Positions 51,532 to 60,562 of a stretch of 64,000 nt of DNA are shown here, piece by piece (position 1 is the stretch's first letter; every line of letters begins with the position of its first letter). The position numbers were made by a program, and so were the translations under genes. The stretch covers positions 1 to 64,000 of the forward strand of contig SXYT01000076.1 in the NCBI GenBank assembly GCA_005788205.1, written 5' to 3'. Below the pieces are notes generated by a model, which saw nothing but the letters and a program-made list of their open reading frames with translations, was not told the origin of the DNA and did not search any database. The DNA is from Actinomycetota bacterium. GTDB taxonomy: Bacteria > Actinomycetota > Acidimicrobiia > Acidimicrobiales > Ilumatobacteraceae.

Positions 51532-52431
51532 ATGACCTCACAGTCCCAGTCCTCAGTCGGCACCCCTCGCGTCAAGCGAGGTCTGGCGGAAATGATGAAG
51601 GGCGGCGTCATCATGGATGTCGTCACCCCGGATCAGGCCCGGATTGCAGAGGACGCCGGGGCGTGCGCCGTCATGGCACTCGAGCGGGTCCCTGCCGATA
51701 TCCGCCGTGACGGGGGCGTCGCCCGCATGAGCGATCCCGAGATGATCGAGGGCATCAAGGCTGCGGTCCGCATCCCCGTGATGGCCAAGGCCCGTATCGG
51801 CCACTTCGTGGAGGCACAGATCCTGGAGGCGCTCGGTGTCGACTTCGTGGACGAGTCCGAGGTGCTCACACCGGCGGACGAGACGCACCACATCGACAAG
51901 TTCGCGTTCACCGTGCCCTTCGTGTGCGGGGCCACGAACCTTGGGGAGGCCCTGCGCCGCATCTCCGAGGGCGCGTGCATGATCCGCTCGATGGGCGAGG
52001 CGGGCACCGGCAACATCGTCGAGGCGGTGCGCCACCTGCGCAGCATCCTCGGCGACATCCGCCGTGTGACGCAGGCGGACAGCGCGGAGCTCTTTGACTG
52101 GGCCAAGAAGCTCCAGGCGCCCCTGCCGCTCGTGCAGGAGATCGCCGAGACCGGCAGGTTCCCCGTGCCGATCTTCTGTGCCGGGGGCATCGCGACGCCT
52201 GCCGACGCCGCGCTCGCCATGCAGCTCGGGGCCGAGGCCGTCTTCGTGGGGTCCGGGATCTTCAAGAGCGATCCGTCGACTGTGGCGCTGCGTGCCAAGG
52301 CAATCGTCGAGGCCACGACCCATTTCCGCGATCCGCACATCCTCGCCAAGGTCAGCCGTGGTCTCGGTGCACCGATGACGGGCATCGGGATGGACGAGAT
52401 CAACCAGCGCTACGCCGAGCGCGGCTGGTGA
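51532..52431 (+). CDS. pdxS: Pyridoxal 5'-phosphate synthase PdxS subunit
   Basis: 299 residues, TIM barrel. Makes PLP from ribose 5-phosphate, glyceraldehyde 3-phosphate and ammonia. [23 protein letters not shown] and [13 protein letters not shown] hold the two reactive Lys; [17 protein letters not shown] and [21 protein letters not shown] are the phosphate-site segments. Partner glutaminase PdxT follows 26 bp on. ATG 51532 fits the family and the TACGCT hexamer. Confidence 0.96.
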   Translation: MTSQSQSSVGTPRVKRGLAEMMKGGVIMDVVTPDQARIAEDAGACAVMALERVPADIRRDGGVARMSDPEMIEGIKAAVRIPVMAKARIGHFVEAQILEALGVDFVDESEVLTPADETHHIDKFAFTVPFVCGATNLGEALRRISEGACMIRSMGEAGTGNIVEAVRHLRSILGDIRRVTQADSAELFDWAKKLQAPLPLVQEIAETGRFPVPIFCAGGIATPADAALAMQLGAEAVFVGSGIFKSDPSTVALRAKAIVEATTHFRDPHILAKVSRGLGAPMTGIGMDEINQRYAERGW

Positions 52432-52457
52432 ACCGTCCGTGAACGCGAGGCCTCCAG

Positions 52458-53114
52458 GTGCCGCCGGTCATCGGGGTGCTCGCGCTGCAGGGCGCGTTCG
52501 CGGCGCACGCTGAGTCGTTGCGCCGCTGCGGCGCATCCACATCCGAAGTGCGAACGCCGGGAGACCTCGCCGCTGTCGATGCTCTCGTGATGCCCGGCGG
52601 GGAGTCGAGCACCATGTCCCAGTTGCTCGAGTCGTCGGGGCTCTTCACCGCGGTGGCTGCACGCATCAGCAAGGGCATGGCTGTGCTCGGGACATGCGCG
52701 GGGATGATCCTGCTCGCCTCGGAGGTGCTCGACGGCCGTTCCGACCAGCGGAGCTTCTCGACCCTTGACATCTCTGTGCGGAGGAACGCTTTCGGCCGCC
52801 AGATCGACTCGTTCGAGGCCAGCATCGACACCCCGGAGGGCCCTTTCCACGGGGTCTTCATCCGCGCACCCCGCATCGAGAGAGTCGGCCCGGGGGTCGA
52901 CATCCTGGGCTCCCTGGACGGCGAGCCGGTCCTCGTGCGCCGGGGCAACGTTCTGGCTGCGTCGTTTCACCCCGAGCTCGCCGGCGACGACCGTCTGCAC
53001 GGGTACTTTGTGTCCGTCGTCAGCCCTGGTGACGTGCCCGACGGGCACCATCGCGCTGGCGCCGGGCCCGCCGGTGCGGCCGTTGACACCCGAGAGAGAA
53101 AGAGGGAAGGCTGA
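52458..53114 (+). CDS. pdxT: PdxT, glutamine amidotransferase subunit of PLP synthase
   Basis: 218 residues, class I amidotransferase. GVLALQGAFAAHAESL, VMPGGESSTM (oxyanion), GTCAGMILLA with the nucleophile Cys, and AASFHPELAGDDRLH with the His-Glu of the triad. Supplies ammonia to PdxS. GTG start with GCGAGG upstream. The ~35 C-terminal residues are a disordered Gly/Arg-rich extension. yebC follows 2 bp on. Confidence 0.95.
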   Translation: MPPVIGVLALQGAFAAHAESLRRCGASTSEVRTPGDLAAVDALVMPGGESSTMSQLLESSGLFTAVAARISKGMAVLGTCAGMILLASEVLDGRSDQRSFSTLDISVRRNAFGRQIDSFEASIDTPEGPFHGVFIRAPRIERVGPGVDILGSLDGEPVLVRRGNVLAASFHPELAGDDRLHGYFVSVVSPGDVPDGHHRAGAGPAGAAVDTRERKREG

Positions 53115-53116
53115 CC

Positions 53117-53863
53117 ATGTCCGGACACTCCAAGTGGGCGACGATCAAGCACAAGAAGGGCGCAGCCGACAAGGCGCGGGGCAAGCTGTTCGCCAAGCTC
53201 GCCCGACAGATCGAGGTGGCCGCGCGCCAGGGCGGGGGAGACATCGAGTCGAATGCGTCACTGCGCACCATGGTCCTGAAGGCCAAGGCGGCCCAGATGA
53301 CGAAGGACGCAATCGACAGGGCCGTGAAGCGCGGCATCGGCGAGAACGACGGTGCCAACTACGAGTCGATCACCTACGAGGGCTACGCGCCCGGCGGGGT
53401 GGCGATGCTGATCGACGTCCTCACGGACAACAGGAACCGCACGGCCTCGGACGTGCGGAGCGCGTTCACGAAGTTCGGCGGGGCCATGGCAGAGCCCGGT
53501 GCGGTGGGGTGGCAGTTCTCCAGGCGCGGCGTGATTCTCGTGGACGGTGCGGCCGACGAGGACACCGTCATGACTGCCGCACTCGAGGCGGGCGCAGAGG
53601 ATGTCGAGCGCGACGGCGGTTCATGGAAGGTCCTGGCCGACCCCTCCTGCGTGTGGGACGTGAAGGATTCCCTCGAGACCGCCGGGCTGGCCGTCCAGTC
53701 CGCGGAGAGCACAATGGTGTCGTCGACCGTAATAGAGGTCACGGACAGGGAGGATGCGCGCCAGATCCTGCGCATCATGGATACTCTCGAGGACAACGAT
53801 GACGTGCAGGACGTCTACGCGAATTTCGATATCGCGGAATCAATCATGGAAGAGGTCAGTTGA
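53117..53863 (+). CDS. yebC: YebC/TACO1-family protein
   Basis: 248 residues. [25 protein letters not shown] (part) at the start is the unmistakable YebC signature. Family members act in translation (relieving ribosome pausing) or as transcriptional regulators; which applies here is not shown. The order pdxT-yebC-ruvC occurs widely. ATG preceded by GAGAGAAAGAGGGAAGG; overlaps bcp by 1 bp. Confidence 0.95.
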   Translation: MSGHSKWATIKHKKGAADKARGKLFAKLARQIEVAARQGGGDIESNASLRTMVLKAKAAQMTKDAIDRAVKRGIGENDGANYESITYEGYAPGGVAMLIDVLTDNRNRTASDVRSAFTKFGGAMAEPGAVGWQFSRRGVILVDGAADEDTVMTAALEAGAEDVERDGGSWKVLADPSCVWDVKDSLETAGLAVQSAESTMVSSTVIEVTDREDARQILRIMDTLEDNDDVQDVYANFDIAESIMEEVS

Positions 53864-54321
53864 TGGCTGTCGGAACGGGCGACACAGCCCCTGATTTCAC
53901 GCTGCCCGGCACGGGTGGTCGTTCGTACTCGCTCTCGGAGTTCAAGGGTCAGCCCGTCGTGGTCGTCTTCTATCCCGGTGACGCGACGGCCGTCTGCACG
54001 AAGCAGCTCAATTCGTACAACAACGAACTCGACGCCTTCTCCGGCGTGGGTGCGCAGGTCCTTGCGATCTCCGCCCAGGACATGGACAGCCACGAGACAT
54101 TCGCGGCCCGGCACGGCTTCAAGTTCCCACTCCTTGCTGACACGGACAAGTCCGTGGCGGAGAAGTACGGGACCATCGGACCGCTCGGGTTCCCCCGCCG
54201 CAGTGTCTTTGTGGTCAGCCCTGCGGGGGTCATCACATACGCCCACAGAGCCATCGCGGGCCTCACCTACCGCCCTGTGGACGAACTCGTCGCCGCGGTG
54301 GAGGCGTCCCGCACGGCCTGA
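53863..54321 (+). CDS. bcp: Peroxiredoxin, Bcp/AhpE-like, with a single Cys
   Basis: 152 residues. Thioredoxin-fold thiol peroxidase: [13 protein letters not shown] near the start, [13 protein letters not shown] with the peroxidatic Cys near residue 45. No second cysteine is present anywhere, so it is a one-Cys enzyme needing an external thiol; mycothiol/mycoredoxin is a likely candidate given mshC. ATG shares a base with the yebC stop. Confidence 0.88.
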   Translation: MAVGTGDTAPDFTLPGTGGRSYSLSEFKGQPVVVVFYPGDATAVCTKQLNSYNNELDAFSGVGAQVLAISAQDMDSHETFAARHGFKFPLLADTDKSVAEKYGTIGPLGFPRRSVFVVSPAGVITYAHRAIAGLTYRPVDELVAAVEASRTA

Positions 54322-54361
54322 CCCCACCCGGGAAAGGCTCGCCAGCAGGCGTCCCAGCCGT

Positions 54362-54367
54362 TACCAT
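54362..54367 (+). promoter_or_regulatory. Candidate -10 box (TACCAT), ruvC
   Basis: TACCAT, 8 nt before the ATG at 54376. It favours that ATG over the internal ATG at 54439. Confidence 0.48.
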
Positions 54368-54375
54368 ACGAACTT

Positions 54376-54957
54376 ATGTTCGGTCCCCACGGCGTCACCA
54401 GTCCCGCCGGCACGGCCCCTGCGGACGGCGGGGGCGGCATGGATGTCGTGCTCGGGATCGACCCCGGCCTGACCCGGTGCGGATATGCCGTCCTCGGCGT
54501 GGTTCCCGGCCGGCCACCGAAGCCGCTGTCCATGGGTGTCATCCGAACCCCTGCCACGGACCCGCTCCCGGAGCGTCTCGGCCTGCTGCACCGCGAGATC
54601 GCCGCCCTGATCGCGGAGTTCAAGCCGTCATCTGTGGCCATCGAACAGGTCTTTTTCCAGAACAACGTGCGGACGGCCATGTCGGTGGGGCAGGCGAGTG
54701 GGGTCGTGATTGCGCTCGCCGCCAACTCGGGGTGCACCGTCGCCCAGTACACGCCCTCGCAGGTGAAGGACACTGTCGCCGGCTGGGGTGGTGCCGACAA
54801 GGCGCAGGTGCAGCGGATGGTCCAGCAGCGCCTCGGGCTGTCGTCGCTGCCGAAGCCCGCCGATGCGGCCGATGCCGCCGCCATCGCACTCTGCCACTGT
54901 GCGATCGCGCCGTTCGTGGCCTTGAGGGATGCGGCACTCGCGCGGGGGCGGTCATGA
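54376..54957 (+). CDS. ruvC: Crossover junction endodeoxyribonuclease RuvC
   Basis: 193 residues. Resolves Holliday junctions. GIDPGLTRCGYAVLG (first catalytic Asp), VAIEQVFFQNNVRTAMSVGQASG, and DAADAAAIALCHC near the end (Asp pair). The first ~21 residues (GPHGVTSPAGTAPADGGGG) are non-family, so a start at 54439 is possible, but the TACCAT hexamer supports 54376. Overlaps ruvA by 4 bp. Confidence 0.94.
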   Translation: MFGPHGVTSPAGTAPADGGGGMDVVLGIDPGLTRCGYAVLGVVPGRPPKPLSMGVIRTPATDPLPERLGLLHREIAALIAEFKPSSVAIEQVFFQNNVRTAMSVGQASGVVIALAANSGCTVAQYTPSQVKDTVAGWGGADKAQVQRMVQQRLGLSSLPKPADAADAAAIALCHCAIAPFVALRDAALARGRS

Positions 54958-55547
54958 TCGGGAGCCTCCGTGGCCATGTCCTCGAGCGTGTCGCTCCATC
55001 CACCGTCCTCGTCGAGGTGCAGGGTGTCGGGTACCTGTGCACGGTCACCGCCGCCACGTTCGCCGAGATGGAGCCCACGTCGCCCGTTTTCGTTCACGTC
55101 CACCACCACATCCGTGAGGACGCACAGACGCTCTATGCCTTCACCAGCCGCACGGAGAGGGACACCTTCGACGTGCTCCTCTCCACCCACGGGATCGGAC
55201 CGGCAATGGCAATGGCGATCCTGTCCACCTACTCGCCCCAGTCGCTCGTCACGATCGTGGTGTCAGGCGACACCGGCGCACTCACCGCTGTCCCCGGTGT
55301 CGGCAAGAAGACCGCCGAGCGGCTCATGGTCGAGCTGAAGTCACGCCTCAACATCGACTCTGTGGCGACCGTGGGGGCCGACGGGTCCGTGCAGTCGGCT
55401 GCGGCGGACGTGAGGGAGGCGCTGACTTCGCTCGGGTACGGGCCCGACGAGATCCGCGACGTGATGCGCCAGCTCACCAACGTGGATGCACCCGAATCGA
55501 TGCTGCGCGATGCGCTCGCCCTGCTGGGAGCCCGCCGTGCGGGATGA
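54954..55547 (+). CDS. ruvA: Holliday junction helicase subunit RuvA
   Basis: 197 residues. [11 protein letters not shown] opening, OB fold, two helix-hairpin-helix motifs ([16 protein letters not shown] and [20 protein letters not shown]) and a C-terminal domain III ([19 protein letters not shown]) that touches RuvB. ATG overlaps the ruvC stop. Confidence 0.96.
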   Translation: MIGSLRGHVLERVAPSTVLVEVQGVGYLCTVTAATFAEMEPTSPVFVHVHHHIREDAQTLYAFTSRTERDTFDVLLSTHGIGPAMAMAILSTYSPQSLVTIVVSGDTGALTAVPGVGKKTAERLMVELKSRLNIDSVATVGADGSVQSAAADVREALTSLGYGPDEIRDVMRQLTNVDAPESMLRDALALLGARRAG

Positions 55548-56529
55548 GTTCATGGACCCCACTGTCCATTCGGATGCCGACCACATCGACGAGGCCAGCC
55601 TGCGGCCGCGCGCACTCGATGAGTTCGTCGGCCAGCGCGAACTGAAGGAGCACCTCGACATCGTCCTCGGTGCGGCAAAACAGCGCGGCCAGGCGGCCGA
55701 CCACATTCTCCTTGCTGGACCGCCCGGCCTCGGCAAGACCACGATGGCGGGCATCGTCGCCGCCGAGATGGGCGTGGGTTTCCACGTGACCAGCGGGCCG
55801 GCTCTCGAGCGTGCGGGCGATCTTGCGGCGATCCTCACGAAACTGCAGGAGTCGGACGTCCTCTTCATCGACGAGATCCACCGTCTCTCGCGCTCGGTCG
55901 AGGAGATCCTCTACCCGGCCATGGAGGACTTCCAGATCGACATCGTGGTGGGCAAGGGCCCTGCCGCCTCGTCCATCCGTCTCTCGCTCCCGCGGTTCAC
56001 CCTCATCGGGGCGACCACGCGGACCGGCATGATCACTGGTCCACTGCGTGACAGGTTCGGTCTGGTGGCCCGGCTCGACTTCTACGACGACGAGGAGCTG
56101 CGTTCCATCGTGGAGCGCGCCGCGGGAATCCTCGATGTGCCCCTGCGCGGTGACAGTGCTGAGCAGATCGCCCGCCGGAGCAGGGGCACGCCGCGAATCG
56201 CGAACCGCCTGCTGCGCCGCGTCCGTTACTTTGCCGAGGTGCGCGGCAACGGAGTGGTCGACCCTGCCACCGCGGACGAGGCACTGCGCGTCTTCGGTGT
56301 CGATGCAATTGGTCTCGACAAGGTCGACAGGGCGATCCTCAACGCGCTGTGCGAACGGTTCGGCGGCGGGCCCGTCGGTCTCACCACGCTCGCAATCGCG
56401 GTCGGGGAGCAACCCGAGACGGTCGAGGACGTGTACGAGCCGTTCCTCATCCAGCAGGGCCTCATCGCGCGGACGCCGCGCGGACGGGTGGCGATGGACG
56501 CCGCGTGGCGGCATCTGTCCAGCCCGTAG
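55537..56529 (+). CDS. ruvB: Holliday junction helicase motor RuvB
   Basis: 330 residues, AAA+ ATPase. [18 protein letters not shown], Walker [13 protein letters not shown] (about residues 63-73), Walker [11 protein letters not shown], sensor [17 protein letters not shown], and a C-terminal winged helix. GTG 55537 is preferred over ATG 55552 because GGGAG (55526-55530) sits 6 nt before it. Its TAG stop begins the -10 box of queA. Confidence 0.95.
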   Translation: MRDEFMDPTVHSDADHIDEASLRPRALDEFVGQRELKEHLDIVLGAAKQRGQAADHILLAGPPGLGKTTMAGIVAAEMGVGFHVTSGPALERAGDLAAILTKLQESDVLFIDEIHRLSRSVEEILYPAMEDFQIDIVVGKGPAASSIRLSLPRFTLIGATTRTGMITGPLRDRFGLVARLDFYDDEELRSIVERAAGILDVPLRGDSAEQIARRSRGTPRIANRLLRRVRYFAEVRGNGVVDPATADEALRVFGVDAIGLDKVDRAILNALCERFGGGPVGLTTLAIAVGEQPETVEDVYEPFLIQQGLIARTPRGRVAMDAAWRHLSSP

Positions 56530-56532
56530 CCT
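56527..56532 (+). promoter_or_regulatory. -10 box TAGCCT formed by the ruvB stop (queA)
   Basis: TAG 56527-56529 ends ruvB; with CCT it makes TAGCCT, 6 nt before the queA GTG at 56539. Confidence 0.52.
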
Positions 56533-56538
56533 TTCGGC

Positions 56539-57552
56539 GTGCGACTGTCGGACATCGATTACGACCTGCCCGACGAACTGATCGCGCAGAAGCCGGCGGA
56601 GCCACGTGACTCCTCGCGCCTGCTCGTCGACAGGGGTCCCGCGGCGCCGGACCACATGGGCATGACCGACATCGCGGACCTGCTCGGACCCGGTGACGTC
56701 CTCGTGGTGAACGACACCCGGGTCCTGCCGGCGCGGTTGATGCTGCAGCGCTCGACGGGTGGTGCAGCCGAGGTCTTGCTCCTCGAGCCCCTGGACGACG
56801 GCCGCCGCCGCTGGGAGGCCCTGGTACGGCCCGCCCGCAGGCTGAAAGAGGGGGAGGTGCTCGAGTTCTTCGGCAAGCGCGTGGCGCGGGTGGGAACGCG
56901 CACGGAGGCGGGGGACACGTTCGAGGTGGAGATCCTGGATGACGTGCCCCTCGCGTTGATCGAGCGGATCGGGTCGATGCCGCTTCCCCCGTACATCCGC
57001 GGTTCGCTGAAGGACAAGGAGAGGTACCAGACGGTGTACTCGCGGGACGCCCGCAGCGCCGCCGCACCGACTGCCGGACTCCATTTCACCGAGGAACTTC
57101 TCGCCCGTGTCACGGCGAGGGGTGTCACCATGGTGCGGGTGGAACTGGTGGTCGGTCTCGACACGTTCAAGCCGGTCACGGAGGAGGACCCGCTGAACCA
57201 CAGGATCCACACCGAGACGTACTCGGTCCCGCAAGAGACGATTGCCGCGTGTGCGGCGGCGGAACGGGTGGTGGCGGTCGGCACCACCGCGGCCAGGGCG
57301 CTCGAGTCGGCAGCCGCCACCGGCAACCTGTCGGGCCGCACGTCCCTGTTCATCACGAGAGGGCACGAGTGGAGGACCGTGGACCTCCTGCTCACGAACT
57401 TCCACATGCCGAGGACGTCGCTCCTTCTCATGGTCGATTCGTTCGTCGGGCCCCGCTGGCGGCGGTTGTACGCAGAGGCCGTGAGGGAGCGCTACCGCTT
57501 CCTGTCCTTCGGTGACGCGATGCTCCTCGACCGCAGCCTGGGCGGTGAGTGA
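56539..57552 (+). CDS. queA: S-adenosylmethionine:tRNA ribosyltransferase-isomerase
   Basis: 337 residues. Makes epoxyqueuosine from preQ1 in tRNA anticodons. LSDIDYDLPDELIAQKPAEPRDSSRLL (part), VLVVNDTRVLPARL, RYQTVYSRDARSAAAPTAGLHFTEELL (part), and NFHMPRTSLLLMVDSF are family blocks. GTG start from the TAGCCT hexamer. The stop overlaps the tgt ATG (TGATG). Confidence 0.95.
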   Translation: MRLSDIDYDLPDELIAQKPAEPRDSSRLLVDRGPAAPDHMGMTDIADLLGPGDVLVVNDTRVLPARLMLQRSTGGAAEVLLLEPLDDGRRRWEALVRPARRLKEGEVLEFFGKRVARVGTRTEAGDTFEVEILDDVPLALIERIGSMPLPPYIRGSLKDKERYQTVYSRDARSAAAPTAGLHFTEELLARVTARGVTMVRVELVVGLDTFKPVTEEDPLNHRIHTETYSVPQETIAACAAAERVVAVGTTAARALESAAATGNLSGRTSLFITRGHEWRTVDLLLTNFHMPRTSLLLMVDSFVGPRWRRLYAEAVRERYRFLSFGDAMLLDRSLGGE

Positions 57553-58649
57553 TGTTCGGTGTGCGCCACGTCCAGTCCGCGGTGGAGGGTGCCGCCCGCG
57601 CCGGGACCGCCACCACCGCCCGCGGCAGCTACGAGACCCCGTGCTTCATGCCCGTGGGCACGCGCGGCGCAGTCAAGTACCTGAGTGCCGACGATTACGC
57701 CTCGCTCGGCGCACGCATCGTCCTCGGCAACACGTACCACCTGATGCTGCGCCCCGGCGCCGATGTCATCGAACGTTTCGGTGGTCTCGGCCGGTTCGCG
57801 GGGTGGGACGGACTGACACTCACCGACTCAGGAGGGTTCCAGGTGTTCTCCCTCGACCCGAAGGTGGACGATGAAGGTGTCACGTTCAAGTCCACGTATG
57901 ACGGGTCGATGCACCGGTTCACTCCCGAGATCGCCGTCGGCGTGCAGGAGAGAATCGGTGCGGACATCCAGATGGTGCTCGACGTGTGCACCTCTCTGCC
58001 GGCCTCGGACGCCGAAATCAGGATCGCACTGGAGCGCACCCATGCATGGGCCATCCGTGCGCGCGCGGCCCATTCGCGCCCGGACCAGTCGCTCTTTGGC
58101 ATCGTCCAGGGAGGCATCCACGCGGCGATGCGGCGCGAGAGTGCGCAGCGCACGGTGGACGTCGGCTTCGACGGGTACGCCATCGGCGGGCTGTCGGTGG
58201 GGGAGACGCGCGGGGAGATGCTCCCCGCCCTCGCGGCCGCCGTGGAGCACCTGCCGGCAGACCAGCCCAGGTACCTGATGGGCGTGGGCGACCCGGCGTC
58301 CCTGGTGGAGGCCGTCGCCCTGGGGGTCGACCAGTTCGACTGCGTCCTGCAGACCAGGCTCGGCAGGCACGGGACGGCACTGACGTCCGAGGGAAAGCTC
58401 CACGTGAAGAACGCCCGTTTCGCACTGGATGACTCACCCCTCGACCCGACGTGCGCCTGCTGGGTGTGCGCGCGTCATTCGCGCGGGTACGTTCGCCATC
58501 TCATGCAGGCCGGCGAGCCCACCGCCTCCCGTCTCGTGTCGGTCCACAACATCTCGTGGACCCTCCAGTTGATGGACAGGATCAGGGCCGCCATCACGGA
58601 CGGCACGTTCGGGGCCCTGCGTCGGGAGATTCTCGGCGTCTGGGGCTGA
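57552..58649 (+). CDS. tgt: tRNA-guanine transglycosylase
   Basis: 365 residues. Exchanges guanine-34 for preQ1 in tRNA. GNTYHLMLRPG, LTDSGGFQVFSL (catalytic Asp), FGIVQGGIHAAMR, and the zinc site TCACWVCARHSRGYVRH. Works with QueA; the two are coupled. ATG 57552 overlaps the queA stop. A GTG one codon upstream is possible. Confidence 0.96.
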   Translation: MFGVRHVQSAVEGAARAGTATTARGSYETPCFMPVGTRGAVKYLSADDYASLGARIVLGNTYHLMLRPGADVIERFGGLGRFAGWDGLTLTDSGGFQVFSLDPKVDDEGVTFKSTYDGSMHRFTPEIAVGVQERIGADIQMVLDVCTSLPASDAEIRIALERTHAWAIRARAAHSRPDQSLFGIVQGGIHAAMRRESAQRTVDVGFDGYAIGGLSVGETRGEMLPALAAAVEHLPADQPRYLMGVGDPASLVEAVALGVDQFDCVLQTRLGRHGTALTSEGKLHVKNARFALDDSPLDPTCACWVCARHSRGYVRHLMQAGEPTASRLVSVHNISWTLQLMDRIRAAITDGTFGALRREILGVWG

Positions 58650-58674
58650 GGGGTCCCGCGCAGGCCCGAGTCGC

Positions 58675-58680
58675 TAGGCT
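58675..58680 (+). promoter_or_regulatory. Candidate -10 box (TAGGCT), yajC
   Basis: TAGGCT, 8 nt before the yajC GTG at 58689. Confidence 0.45.
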
Positions 58681-58688
58681 CAGGCTCC

Positions 58689-59024
58689 GTGATTTCCACC
58701 ATTGCCGCAGAAACGACCACCAGCAACTCGAGCGGAGGCGGAGCAGTCTTCCAGCTCGTCTTCTTCGGGGCGATCTTCGCCGGAATGTACTTCCTGCTGC
58801 TGCGCCCCCAGCGCAAGCGCATGAAGGAGACGCAGTCACTCCAGTCCAGCCTTGCCGAGAACGACGAGGTCATCCTCAACTCGGGCATCTACGGCTTCAT
58901 CACCATGATCGAGGGTGACATCGTGTGGCTCGACATCGCTGACGGCCACGGCACCGAGCGCATCGAGATCCGGGTGTCGCGCGGTTCTGTCGCACGCAAG
59001 ACCCAGCCCGCCGAGACCAAGTAG
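58689..59024 (+). CDS. yajC: Preprotein translocase subunit YajC
   Basis: 111 residues. One transmembrane helix (FQLVFFGAIFAGMYFLLL), then RPQRKRMKETQSLQSSLAENDEVILNSGIYG (parts given), the YajC signature. Forms a SecDF-YajC accessory complex. GTG chosen from the hexamer; secD follows 5 bp on. Confidence 0.93.
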   Translation: MISTIAAETTTSNSSGGGAVFQLVFFGAIFAGMYFLLLRPQRKRMKETQSLQSSLAENDEVILNSGIYGFITMIEGDIVWLDIADGHGTERIEIRVSRGSVARKTQPAETK

Positions 59025-59029
59025 GTCCC

Positions 59030-60562
59030 ATGCCCCGCCGGCTCGTTGTCACACTGCTCCTCACCGTGCTCGTCACGGGAGGGCTGTTGGTGGGCAACCT
59101 GATCGCGGGCAACTCCCCGGCGCTCGGCCTTGACCTGCAGGGTGGGGCCTCGGTCACGCTGATACCGGACGGGGAGTACGACGAGGTCGCAATCGGCGTC
59201 GCCGTCGAGGTGATCAGGCAGCGGGTGGACTCGATCGGCGTGGCCGAACCCGAGATCATCCGCCAGGGTTCGACGGTGGTCGTCAATCTCCCCGGTGTGA
59301 AGGACCAGCAGCGAGCACTCGAGCTCGTGGGCCGCACCGGCGAGGTGCAGCTGCGCCCGGTCCTCGGACAGGCCGAAAATGAAGAGTCGACAACCACGAC
59401 GGTTGCCGGCGCAACAACGACGACCGTCGCCGGTGCGTCGGGCACGGTGCCGCCATCGCCGGACACCACCCTCGCCGAGCCGTCGGGAGGTCTCGGGAGC
59501 TCGCGTGCCCCCGGTGCCGACCCCACCACGACCACCATCGCACCGCCGCCGGCCGAGGGGGAAGGTGGCGCCGACCCGAACGGTCTCCAACCCGGCCAGG
59601 AAGTGCTGCCCGCCGCGAAGGGCAACACGATCTATCTCGTCGGGCCCACAGCCGCGAACGGCGAGGTGTTCGAGAAGGAAGCGACGGCAGACATCTCCCA
59701 GGGAGGCTGGGCGGTCAGTGTCAACCTGCGCGGCGGCGCGGGGGGCGAGGACATCTGGAATGCGCTCGCCAAGAAGTGCTTCGACGGGGGCGCGGAATGC
59801 CCCACGAAGCAGGTCGCGATAGTGCTCGACGGGGAGGTGATCTCTGCGCCGGTCGTCCAGACGCCCGATTTCAACGGGTCGGTGCAGATCACCGGTGACT
59901 TCACGGAGAAAGAGGCCCGTGACCTGGCCAAGATCCTCCAGTTCGGTGCCGTCCCGGTGCGCTTCGACACGCCCACCGTCCAGACCGTGTCGGCAACGCT
60001 CGGCAAGGACTCTCTGAACGCCGCGATCGTGTCCGGACTTCTCGGCGTTCTCCTCGTGCTCGCCTTCCTCGTCTTCTATTACCGCCTCATCGCACTCGTG
60101 GTCGTCGCCGGACTCGGGGTCTCGGGCATGCTCCTGTGGAGCGTGATCTCTTGGCTCTCGAAAACGAACGGTCTCGCGCTGACCCTCTCGGGTGCGGCGG
60201 GCATCATCGTCTCCATCGGCGTCACCGTGGACTCCTACGTCGTGTTCTTCGAGCGCCTGAAGGACGACGTCCAGAGCGGCCGCACACTGCGCAACTCGGC
60301 TGTGCGCGGTTTCGAGAGCGCGTGGCGCACCATCCTCGCCGCTGACACCGTCTCGCTCCTCGGTGCGGTCATTCTCTGGTGGCTCACCGTCGGTTCGGTG
60401 CGGGGATTCGCGTTCTTCCTCGCGCTGTCCACGATCTCCGACATGGTCGTGTCCTATTTCTTCACGCGGCCGACTGTCCTGCTGCTGTCCCGAACCAGAC
60501 TGATGAACAAGGGCCGCGTCCTCGGTGTTCGCCCTGCCCTCACCGCAGCGGAGGTGAACTGA
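59030..60562 (+). CDS. secD: SecD, protein export membrane protein
   Basis: 510 residues. RND-type; one N-terminal helix, a large periplasmic P1 region (LGLDLQGGASVTLIP; VAVEVIRQRVDSIGVAEPEI), then five C-terminal helices (GKDSLNAAIVSGLLGVLLVL, GAAGIIVSIGVTVDSYVVFFE). Within P1, residues ~118-175 form a Thr/Pro/Gly-rich linker with TTTT runs, absent from E. coli SecD. Uses proton motive force in late export. Its stop overlaps the secF ATG (TGATG). Confidence 0.95.
   Translation: MPRRLVVTLLLTVLVTGGLLVGNLIAGNSPALGLDLQGGASVTLIPDGEYDEVAIGVAVEVIRQRVDSIGVAEPEIIRQGSTVVVNLPGVKDQQRALELVGRTGEVQLRPVLGQAENEESTTTTVAGATTTTVAGASGTVPPSPDTTLAEPSGGLGSSRAPGADPTTTTIAPPPAEGEGGADPNGLQPGQEVLPAAKGNTIYLVGPTAANGEVFEKEATADISQGGWAVSVNLRGGAGGEDIWNALAKKCFDGGAECPTKQVAIVLDGEVISAPVVQTPDFNGSVQITGDFTEKEARDLAKILQFGAVPVRFDTPTVQTVSATLGKDSLNAAIVSGLLGVLLVLAFLVFYYRLIALVVVAGLGVSGMLLWSVISWLSKTNGLALTLSGAAGIIVSIGVTVDSYVVFFERLKDDVQSGRTLRNSAVRGFESAWRTILAADTVSLLGAVILWWLTVGSVRGFAFFLALSTISDMVVSYFFTRPTVLLLSRTRLMNKGRVLGVRPALTAAEVN

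Noticed and set aside
54439..54957. ruvC start at the internal ATG
   Set aside because: Possible, but TACCAT 8 nt before 54376 favours the earlier ATG; kept as alternative.
55474..57405. 643-codon open frame antisense to ruvB and queA
   Set aside because: Covers two conserved genes in reverse; composition typical of shadow frames.
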